The position numbers were made by a program, and so were the translations under genes. Shown here piece after piece: positions 7,328 through 13,124 of a stretch of DNA of 13,124 bases. The notes beneath the pieces were generated by a model that was given only the letters and a program-made list of their open reading frames with translations, was not told the origin of the DNA and did not search any database. The stretch is from Bacteroidia bacterium (lineage in GTDB: Bacteria; Bacteroidota; Bacteroidia; Bacteroidales; GCA-2748055). The first letter of the stretch is position 1; each line of letters opens with the position of its first letter. The stretch spans positions 1 through 13,124 of the forward strand of contig SPBY01000032.1 in NCBI GenBank assembly GCA_004525825.1, read 5' to 3'.

Positions 7328-8932
7328 TTAGTGAACTACCAGCATGTTCCCTGACTGGAGCATTCCCCCGAAACGCATCCTGCAGAGATATAATCCGGCC
7401 GGATGATGGCTGCTGTTCCAGGTGATCATGTGATTTCCCGGAATCATCTGCCTGTTTACCAGGATATCAACGGTCCTTCCCTGTGCATTGATCACTTCGA
7501 GGCTTACATGACCCGCTTTCTGTAACTGGAAGGGTATATGCGTATTCTCACTGAAAGGATTGGGAAAATTTCCGCCCAGCTTAAAAGGAAACGCGATGGC
7601 CTGTATGGCGGGGATGGAAACCGTTGAATAATCAAAATACTCGTCCACCATATGCCAGTACTCTTCAATGGCGCCATCATAATCTTTCCGCAGGTAACCG
7701 GTCTTTAAAGTATGGCGCTGAAATTCATCCAGGGCTTTCAGATTTGCCCCACTTGCGGCATCCCATTCATAGACAGGAATATTTGCTGGATCAATGGTGG
7801 ATATCATTCCGCTTTCCTTTGCCATATGGAAGAGCCCGAAGTTCCCCGGTTCATGTCCGCCAATCCAGTGACCTACGATGTCCACATAAAAGGGATTGAG
7901 ACCAAAAATGATCACGTTGGTCATGTAGTCCTTGGCCAGCCCACCCTCGTTCGGACCATCGATAAAGTCACCATCTCTTCCATAGCCTCCTTCGATCACA
8001 TGAAGTCGTGCTGAAGTTACGGAGTTATTATCCAGGCATCTTGATGCCCAGGTTTCCATCCAGATGCCTCCTTCCTGTCCGGGCCTGTCCCAACGCGGAA
8101 TACCATCTGCCACATGACGATTATAGTTATTCTGAATCGAGGCAAATGCATTCGTCTGGATATCTTCTGCCCTGATGTTTAAATGGCTTCCGTAGACTTT
8201 GCAATGTTGCTGATAATTCATGGCAATGGTCCCCTGGATGTTCTTGGCACAGAGTGTCATCCCCATGGAATGTGTTTTCAATTTAGCAATGTTCAGAAGC
8301 CAGGATTCCGGTGCATTCACCGGCCAGAGGTAAGGGATCTTTTTAAAGTAGATCCCATCCTCTACATCCATCCACTGGAGCTGATCGGGGTTTAAATCGG
8401 AATAGGGTGTATCTATACCCTTCATATCGATACCGGTCCTTTCTGCCATGTCGGTATATCCCCCTTCAGCCAGGTCCTCAGGACAATTCACCTCACGCGC
8501 ATATATTTGAGAAGCACTTATTTCGAGCTCCTTAAGGCTCTCGATCACACCTTCTGTAAAATTCGCATCAGTCACAACCCCCATGGATCGTACAACGGTG
8601 TAATCAGGATTCCATTTACCACGGCAGGTCAGGTTAGGCTTGATGACTACTTTATGTGTGAGAGGAACGCCGTTATCCGGGTTGTCGGTGATACCAAAAA
8701 CAGACCGTCCGAAACTTAGTCCGGCTTGCTTAATGGCTGATGCATTGGTCTTGACATCCACATCCGTTTTCATGATGAACACTGCATCCTCATTTTCAAA
8801 AATGAAAGGGTGCACTCCAATCATTGGTTCTGCTTTGATAAACTGCCGATCCAATGCACGCAGCGGAGTAAGCATTAAACCTGTACCGGCAATGCCAGAT
8901 GTGCGGATGAAACTTCTTCTGTTTAGGATCAT
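7328..8932 (-). CDS. DUF362 domain protein with Tat-type signal and type IX secretion C-terminal sorting domain
   Basis: This 534-residue protein starts with NRRSFIRTSG (Arg5, Arg6) and then a hydrophobic stretch up to about residue 26, a typical twin-arginine export signal. The DUF362 family is recognised from VVIKPNLTC (Lys98-Pro99-Asn100), the core block NIAKLKTH (214-221) followed by CAKNIQG (228-234), and the later NPFYVDIVGHWIGG. From about 452 to the end it carries a Por-secretion-tail type domain: GGNFPNPFSE, VSLEVINAQGR, PAGLYLCRM. This marks T9SS substrates that cross the outer membrane and become surface-attached or released. The biochemical role of DUF362 is not established. Some members carry a 4Fe-4S ferredoxin module, but no CxxCxxC pattern occurs here. 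AGGGAG, 3 bases before the ATG, supports the start. The two flanking genes encode paralogous lipoproteins on the same strand, and a functional link is possible but unproven. Confidence 0.88.
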   Translation of the reverse strand: MILNRRSFIRTSGIAGTGLMLTPLRALDRQFIKAEPMIGVHPFIFENEDAVFIMKTDVDVKTNASAIKQAGLSFGRSVFGITDNPDNGVPLTHKVVIKPNLTCRGKWNPDYTVVRSMGVVTDANFTEGVIESLKELEISASQIYAREVNCPEDLAEGGYTDMAERTGIDMKGIDTPYSDLNPDQLQWMDVEDGIYFKKIPYLWPVNAPESWLLNIAKLKTHSMGMTLCAKNIQGTIAMNYQQHCKVYGSHLNIRAEDIQTNAFASIQNNYNRHVADGIPRWDRPGQEGGIWMETWASRCLDNNSVTSARLHVIEGGYGRDGDFIDGPNEGGLAKDYMTNVIIFGLNPFYVDIVGHWIGGHEPGNFGLFHMAKESGMISTIDPANIPVYEWDAASGANLKALDEFQRHTLKTGYLRKDYDGAIEEYWHMVDEYFDYSTVSIPAIQAIAFPFKLGGNFPNPFSENTHIPFQLQKAGHVSLEVINAQGRTVDILVNRQMIPGNHMITWNSSHHPAGLYLCRMRFGGMLQSGNMLVVH

Positions 8933-8935
8933 AGT

Positions 8936-8941
8936 CTCCCT
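8936..8941 (-). promoter_or_regulatory. Shine-Dalgarno-like site of the DUF362 gene
   Basis: Read on the minus strand, AGGGAG lies 3 bases before the ATG (complement of 8930-8932). It is the only convincing purine-rich ribosome site in the window and fixes the DUF362 start. Confidence 0.5.
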
Positions 8942-8957
8942 TAGATCAATTAACCCA

Positions 8958-8988
8958 GTAAGTTACATTCAAATATGATGTTCTCAAA
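8958..8988 (-). promoter_or_regulatory. Candidate Bacteroidota-type promoter for the DUF362 gene
   Basis: On the minus strand TTTG (8985-8988) is followed after 19 bases by TAacTTac (8958-8965). This resembles the Bacteroidota consensus TTTG-N19-TAnnTTTG, with two mismatches in the second box. Transcription would begin roughly 20-25 bases before the DUF362 start codon. It suggests the DUF362 gene need not be co-transcribed with the upstream lipoprotein gene. Confidence 0.3.
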
Positions 8989-9036
8989 GAAAAGTGTCTG
9001 ATTTTATAGATAACTAGGAAGTTGATTATTGAGCCT

Positions 9037-9795
9037 CTACAAGGTCTCGATCAACTCTCTGTAATCATTTATAATTTTCCGGGAAGATGTGCTATCAATC
9101 ACAGTGAGCAAAGCTTGCTTTATTTTTTCAGAAGCATCCTCATCAAACCAATTCATATTTCTCCTTACAGAATGGGAAAGACTGTCGGATAAGTGCTCAA
9201 GAGTCTGTACGGGATACATTGAGGTATGTTGTTGTTGTTTTAACACATCGCTCAGAATATTTAGGTACATCTTCTGGATTAATGGAAAATCAGATTGCAT
9301 ATCTACATCAGGGGGATCATCAGATTCATTTATTTCATTGCCCAAATCAAGCATTTTTTGCGCTATTCTCACTCCAAAGATATCTATATCACCCAACTCC
9401 CGGATATAATACTGTCTCTCCGGTTGGATGCTTGTGTACACATCAATTAAGCCTCCATAGAGATTAAAATACCACTTTATCATCTGGGCTTTCTCATGCA
9501 GAGGAAGTGAATCATCCTTTAGAAATGATAGATTTTCGATGTTTACCATCCGGGAAAAGAGTAGACCTGATTTTTCACTGTCTTTGGCAGGTAAGGTCAA
9601 TGGTTTCCAATACTTTAACGTTTTGAACACGTAAAAAGCAGTTTCATAATTTTCTAAGTTCCAAACAGTGTCGTAATCGGGCATACCCAGCTCCCGGTAT
9701 TCTTCCAGAGTATACGAATGATCTGTCTGATTCGGTCTTTTACAGGAGTTCAAAGAAATTGAGAGAACCAGGATCAATAAAAAGAAGTTTTTCAT
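9037..9795 (-). CDS. Lipoprotein of unknown function, paralogue B
   Basis: This 252-residue protein has a lipoprotein signal ending in LNSC (Cys18), followed by KRPNQTD. It aligns end to end without a gap to paralogue A (6472-7230), with about 48 substitutions by hand count, so about 81% identity. The same conserved blocks are present, including GMPDYDTVWNLENYETAFYV, MAQ/IAQ-KMLDLGNEINESDDP and SSRKIIN. Differences concentrate in the signal peptide, around residues 115-125 and in a segment near residues 180-200. No family, catalytic motif or membrane segment beyond the signal peptide was recognised. The ATG at the complement of 9793-9795 is the only start that yields the lipoprotein signal. 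The gene is divergent from the plug-domain gene at 10005 and lies upstream of the DUF362 gene, 104 bases away. An open frame of equal length lies antisense in both copies, but it only mirrors the shared ancestry. Confidence 0.85.
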   Translation of the reverse strand: MKNFFLLILVLSISLNSCKRPNQTDHSYTLEEYRELGMPDYDTVWNLENYETAFYVFKTLKYWKPLTLPAKDSEKSGLLFSRMVNIENLSFLKDDSLPLHEKAQMIKWYFNLYGGLIDVYTSIQPERQYYIRELGDIDIFGVRIAQKMLDLGNEINESDDPPDVDMQSDFPLIQKMYLNILSDVLKQQQHTSMYPVQTLEHLSDSLSHSVRRNMNWFDEDASEKIKQALLTVIDSTSSRKIINDYRELIETL

Positions 9796-9815
9796 TACAA
9801 TACAATTTGTTTTTG
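9037..9815 (-). repeat. Duplicated gene unit, copy B (partner 6472-7250)
   Basis: This is the direct-orientation copy of the 6472-7250 unit. Both copies keep the leader AATTGTATTG just before the start and the TAGAGG around the stop. The DUF362 gene is the only gene between the copies. Hand comparison of codons finds about 39 silent and 48 replacement codon differences. Confidence 0.85.
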
Positions 9816-9942
9816 GTCAGATTTTTAATGGATATGTCAAAGTGATCTAAAGAGCAATAAACTTCCAAACAAACATAAGAAAATCAAACTGAAAATATTC
9901 GAGATCGAGTTCTTTAAAGATCTATAGAATTCCCATAGAGAT

Positions 9943-9954
9943 TGATTACAATCA
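9943..9954. promoter_or_regulatory. Perfect short dyad TGATT-AC-AATCA in the divergent spacer
   Basis: TGATT (9943-9947) and AATCA (9950-9954) form a perfect 5+5 inverted repeat with a 2-base centre. It lies 14 bases upstream of the candidate -33 box of the plug-domain gene. A second perfect palindrome, TCTTTAAAGA, is at 9911-9920. The position suits a regulator operator between the divergent genes, but in AT-rich DNA such short dyads arise by chance. Confidence 0.25.
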
Positions 9955-9967
9955 GAATATTAGTTTT

Positions 9968-9998
9968 TTTGAGTTGAGGTATAAATTTTGTAAGTTTA
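9968..9998 (+). promoter_or_regulatory. Candidate Bacteroidota-type promoter for the plug-domain gene
   Basis: TTTG (9968-9971) is followed after exactly 19 bases by TAagTTTa (9991-9998), one mismatch from TAnnTTTG. This would put the transcript start at or within a few bases of the ATG at 10005, giving a leaderless or near-leaderless mRNA. An alternative weaker box, TATAAATTTTG (9980-9990), has a poor spacer. No Shine-Dalgarno sequence is present before the ATG. Confidence 0.35.
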
Positions 9999-10004
9999 TT
10001 ATAT

Positions 10005-11738
10005 ATGAATATTTACAGAGAAGTGTTCGCGAAGTCCACACAGCCCTTTTTCATTTTGTTCCTGTCACTTCTTTTTCCTGTTCAGGAAAGCCATGCTCAG
10101 GTCACCGGCAGGGTAAGCGATCTCAACCATCAAGCCATTCCCCAGGTTAATATTGGCATCAAGGAAACGAAGCGGGGTACACAGACAGATGCCCGTGGAG
10201 AATATACCATTATGGCGAATCCGGGGGAGATACTGCTATTCTCTCATATAGGAATGCAGCCTGTGGAGATTCATGTGGAAAGAAGCCCCTCTGTGATCAA
10301 TGTGGAGATGCAAGCTACCAGTATCCCATTGGAGGAGGCAGAAATAGAAACATGGAGAAGACACAAGACTCAAAAGGATCTGTTAGCGGAATACCCTGAA
10401 AACAAGAATCTGATCAAAACCGCCTGGGGCAGCCTGGATAAAGAACACTCCTCCACCTATATGCGCATCATCGATGGAAAAGACTTGATTCCTGCGGGGA
10501 CAGATTTCTTTTACTCCTTACAGGCTCATATACCTTACATGCGAATTGTAAGATATGATCCAGCTCGACCAGGGGTTCATGTTTATTTACGAGGATTTAG
10601 CTTTATGAATAACTCCTCTGCTCTTTTTGATGTGGACGGATTTATTCAGAACGATCCACCAACTTATTTATCCTCTAACGATATTGATCGAATTGCTGTA
10701 CTGGAACACAACGCAGGTTTAGGCAGGTATGGTCCACAGGGAGGGGGAGGAGTCATTGTGATCAACACCAAGGCACAGACATGGATGGATGACATGGGGA
10801 TAATCCGGACCTACAATAATCGTTCTCTGGCGGATAGCCTGTTGAGGGAAGCTACCCATCCCGAACCATACCGTCCGCATACGCCCTCTTATATGAATGA
10901 GTTGATTGAGGCAAGCACAGAAAAGCAAGCCCAAACCCTATTTGCAAGCCAAAAAGAAGCCTATCTTAAGAACCCTTATTACTTTCTTGAAGCCTATGAT
11001 TATTTTTTGTCCCGTTGGGGGAACAAGGAAAAATCAAACGAGATGATTCGTCCAATATTGGATGACTTCTCAAACGACGTACCTGTACTTAAGGCCCTGG
11101 CCTATCTGCAACAGAAGTATGGCAAGCATGAAAGTGCCTTGAACGTTTACCTGGAAATACTGAAGTTACGCTATGATCAAGCGCAATCACACCGGGATGT
11201 GGCAAATGCCTATGCAGAGGCCGGAGATGTTAAAAAAGCCATGATGTCCTATACACAATATATACATGTCAGTGACCAGTTGACCAATCCCCCTTTTGAT
11301 GCCTATGGGGATGACCTGCTAATCACTACGGAAATGTTGAATATGATTGAAAGGAACAAAGAGGATTTTCCAGCCTACAATGACCTAGTGAGTGCCACGG
11401 ACCATGATTACACGCAAACAAGACTGGTTTTTGAATGGAACAATCAAGAAGCTGAATTTGAATTACAGTTTGTAAGCCCGGATGGATATTACGATACCTG
11501 GAGCAGCGAACCGGACAAACCAGGATATGGCAGCAAACAATTTTTTATCGATCAGGAAAACACGGGAGTATGGCAGATAAATATCGACTACACAGGCAAC
11601 CGGTCTGATATGCCTACCTATTTAAAGGTATCTGTTTATCACGACTATGGATTACCCAATCAAGGTGCGGAAATCAAGGTTTATAAGTTGTGGGAGAACC
11701 ATGAAAAGGTGCAACTTTTCACTGTGTTTCAAAGCTGA
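10005..11738 (+). CDS. Exported CarboxypepD_reg-like / TonB-plug / TPR-like / DUF2135-like fusion protein without beta-barrel
   Basis: This 577-residue protein has a Sec signal peptide (hydrophobic 14-26, probable cleavage after SHA near residue 31). Residues 33-95 form a carboxypeptidase-regulatory-like beta-sandwich (VTGRVSDLNHQAIPQVNIGI, GTQTDARGEYTI, LLFSHIGMQ). Residues 152-256 match a TonB-receptor plug: VYLRGFSF, ALFDVDGF, SSNDIDRIAVLEHNAGLGRY and the end GPQGGGGVIVINTK. No transmembrane beta-barrel follows. Instead residues 360-425 look like TPR helices (AYLQQKYGKHESALNVYLEI, AYAEAGDVKKAMMSY). Residues 466-567 resemble the DUF2135 domain found at the end of VIT/VWA-type Bacteroidota proteins (TRLVFEWN, VSPDGY, GYGSKQFFI, GVWQINIDYTGN, YGLPNQGAEIKVYKL). 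The acidic/His loop usual in DUF2135 (DxDLH) is changed to EFELQF here. With a complete stop and no frameshift visible, it appears to be a real soluble periplasmic or surface protein. Its function is unknown. Confidence 0.85.
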   Translation: MNIYREVFAKSTQPFFILFLSLLFPVQESHAQVTGRVSDLNHQAIPQVNIGIKETKRGTQTDARGEYTIMANPGEILLFSHIGMQPVEIHVERSPSVINVEMQATSIPLEEAEIETWRRHKTQKDLLAEYPENKNLIKTAWGSLDKEHSSTYMRIIDGKDLIPAGTDFFYSLQAHIPYMRIVRYDPARPGVHVYLRGFSFMNNSSALFDVDGFIQNDPPTYLSSNDIDRIAVLEHNAGLGRYGPQGGGGVIVINTKAQTWMDDMGIIRTYNNRSLADSLLREATHPEPYRPHTPSYMNELIEASTEKQAQTLFASQKEAYLKNPYYFLEAYDYFLSRWGNKEKSNEMIRPILDDFSNDVPVLKALAYLQQKYGKHESALNVYLEILKLRYDQAQSHRDVANAYAEAGDVKKAMMSYTQYIHVSDQLTNPPFDAYGDDLLITTEMLNMIERNKEDFPAYNDLVSATDHDYTQTRLVFEWNNQEAEFELQFVSPDGYYDTWSSEPDKPGYGSKQFFIDQENTGVWQINIDYTGNRSDMPTYLKVSVYHDYGLPNQGAEIKVYKLWENHEKVQLFTVFQS

Positions 11739-11766
11739 ACCGGAAACCAGGATTCTCAGTAGGGAT

Positions 11767-13124
11767 TCATTCAGAAGGATGGTTTTTTTGATACGTTACA
11801 AGATTCTTCTTCCTTAGCTCCTTTAGTCCATCTTCCCAGGTTCCTCCTGCTCCCCATAAATAGTAAGTAAAATACATGGTGCTATTCTGAAAAATAGGAA
11901 CCCATGGTTGAAATTCAGCGTAATAGTAATGGGTGTCCAGATTTTCAGGATGATTCATCCACATGTGTAAAAACAAAGGTTGATCAACAGGGAAAGCCCC
12001 TACAAAAGAGATATCCTCTACGGTATCGTAGTCAGCATTCCAGCCTTCCTTTAAAAATATTAATTGTCCGAAACGGTCATCAGTAACCATCCTGTACTCA
12101 TGTAAACCAAAATGCTCAGGAACGGTAAACACATCTTCCGTCCAATGTCTTTTTCCAAGTGAAAGAATTGGTTGAGGTCCCAATACGTTGGCTTCGGGAT
12201 TTTTAAAGGTCAGTGCGAAGCGTACTTCCAGCAAAGGTGAATTGCCGTACAGGGTAAAGGTCTTTTCCAGAAGGTTGCCAAAATAGTCGGTCCACATTCT
12301 TACCCTTACATAATCACCCTCCTTTTTAACAATTTCCGCGTCATATACCTGATGATTCTCCATGCTCCCCTGCCCAAGAAAATCCTCAAATCCGCCATAA
12401 GGATAAAAAGCCCTTTCACGAAAAGGTCGTTTATGATCAATTACTTTCTCTGGCCATAACTTAAATAACACATTATCATTCCGGCTCTTCACATTGTATT
12501 CAATCACCCTGGCACCGGTAGTCAGCAGTGTAACTTCAACACTGTCGTTTTCCATGCGGTACTCGTTAATCCCATCGCTGTTCAGATCAGTCTCGTAAAC
12601 CTTTGGTGCCCCTTTTGCTTGTCCAACACCCAGTTGAGAGCTGTAGGCAAGCCCCAGGGCAGAAACTTTAACCCTGTAATGACCGGTGGGAAGCTCCAAT
12701 TGAAAGATCATATCTTCAAAAGTGCCTGTTTCGGCAGCACATATTTGCTCCGTTTCATAAACCACCCTCTTCTCATTTTCAGCATTGAATACCTGGACTT
12801 TTACGGGAAAAGTGCTTTGTCCGGTAAAATTGTGAATGCTAAGCGGGTAAGAAATGGAAGGTGCATGTCCATACAAAAGGCGGTGAACTGAAATAACCGG
12901 TGGCAGATCTATCATGGTGAGAGTGCTCTTCATTTTATCGTCCCACTTAAAATGAACTGAAACCGGGTTTGTATTATCCATGGAACCAGCCCCAGGTTGT
13001 AAGGTAAAACGCTGCGTTTTTGAACTTCCCGGGGTAAGGTTGATTGCCACCAATGAACTCCCTTTCATAGTCAAGTCTTCAGGAAGGTTTAAATCCAGTT
13101 GCCCTGAGACCGATCTATTAAAAG
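11767..13124 (-). CDS. Beta-sandwich protein with galactose-mutarotase-like C-terminal region (5' end outside window)
   Basis: The frame is open from the right edge to the TGA whose complement is 11767-11769. The visible 452 residues are therefore a C-terminal part, and TTG/ATG codons near 13066-13074 are internal. The first 150 or so residues look like Ig-type beta domains (INLTPGSSKTQRFTL, VHFKWDDKMKSTLTM, SYPLSIHNFTGQ). An EF-type loop DLNSDGINE (12562-12588) then leads into a long beta-rich part: VEVTLLTTGARVIEYNV, PYGGFEDFLGQGSMENHQVY, PLLEVRFALTF, PQPILSLGKR and YYYAEFQPWVPIF. The repeated strands, the GGFED segment and many aromatic residues suggest a galactose-mutarotase-like supersandwich, as found in accessory parts of glycoside hydrolases and lyases. 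That is a fold guess, not a family match; I do not recognise a named family or catalytic residues. It converges on the plug-domain gene with 28 bases between the stops and no terminator visible there. Confidence 0.75.
   Translation of the reverse strand, partial: FNRSVSGQLDLNLPEDLTMKGSSLVAINLTPGSSKTQRFTLQPGAGSMDNTNPVSVHFKWDDKMKSTLTMIDLPPVISVHRLLYGHAPSISYPLSIHNFTGQSTFPVKVQVFNAENEKRVVYETEQICAAETGTFEDMIFQLELPTGHYRVKVSALGLAYSSQLGVGQAKGAPKVYETDLNSDGINEYRMENDSVEVTLLTTGARVIEYNVKSRNDNVLFKLWPEKVIDHKRPFRERAFYPYGGFEDFLGQGSMENHQVYDAEIVKKEGDYVRVRMWTDYFGNLLEKTFTLYGNSPLLEVRFALTFKNPEANVLGPQPILSLGKRHWTEDVFTVPEHFGLHEYRMVTDDRFGQLIFLKEGWNADYDTVEDISFVGAFPVDQPLFLHMWMNHPENLDTHYYYAEFQPWVPIFQNSTMYFTYYLWGAGGTWEDGLKELRKKNLVTYQKNHPSE

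Noticed and set aside
6472..9815. Composite transposon explanation for the two lipoprotein copies flanking the DUF362 gene
   Set aside because: The repeats are ordinary lipoprotein genes without transposase or terminal inverted repeats, and no target duplication was seen. Simple gene duplication is the better explanation.
13066..13074. TTG or ATG as the start of the right-edge gene
   Set aside because: The frame continues without a stop to base 13124 with plausible beta-strand sequence, and no signal peptide follows these codons.
1..13124. CRISPR array, tRNA, rRNA or riboswitch
   Set aside because: No regularly spaced short direct repeats, tRNA-like cloverleaf, rRNA-like stretch or long structured leader was found. 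All spacers between genes are shorter than 220 bases.

Overview
The window comes from a Bacteroidota genome. The evidence is a SusC/SusD outer-membrane pair, a type IX secretion C-terminal sorting domain, several Bacteroidota-style lipoproteins, TTTG/TAnnTTTG-like promoter sequences and mostly weak Shine-Dalgarno signals. I cannot fix the order or genus. No rRNA, tRNA, CRISPR array, transposase or integrase was seen.

Left part (1-2993, + strand): the C-terminal part of a SusC/RagA TonB-dependent transporter is followed 8 bases later by a complete SusD-like lipoprotein, and a strong intrinsic terminator closes the unit. The next 110 bases carry a second, related hairpin in the opposite orientation, so that 2952-3104 is bounded by imperfect 22-bp inverted repeats. 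A very large lipoprotein follows (3148-6477, + strand). It has two sets of seven calcium-binding FG-GAP/VCBS-type motifs with an ASPIC/UnbV domain between them. It is probably a cell-surface binding partner of the SusCD pair or of a similar system. No carbohydrate-active enzyme is visible next to the pair, so the substrate cannot be read from this window.

Middle part (6472-9795, - strand): three genes lie in the same direction. A DUF362-domain protein with a twin-arginine N-terminus and a type IX secretion tail is flanked on both sides by two paralogous 252-residue lipoproteins of unknown function, about 81% identical by hand count and without gaps. The first lipoprotein gene converges on the propeller gene and overlaps it by 6 bases. 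The complement of its last Leu codon forms most of the propeller gene's stop.

Right part (9796-13124): a divergent AT-rich spacer holds small dyads and a candidate promoter for a + strand gene. That gene encodes an exported protein with an unusual make-up: carboxypeptidase-regulatory-like domain, TonB-receptor plug domain without a beta-barrel, TPR-like helices and a DUF2135-like C-terminal domain. Converging on it is the C-terminal part of a beta-sandwich, galactose-mutarotase-like protein that runs off the right edge.

No single recognised defence, secretion or biosynthetic system is complete here. The most unusual items are the plug-without-barrel fusion, the diverging lipoprotein pair around the Tat/T9SS DUF362 protein, and the symmetrical 7+7 propeller lipoprotein.
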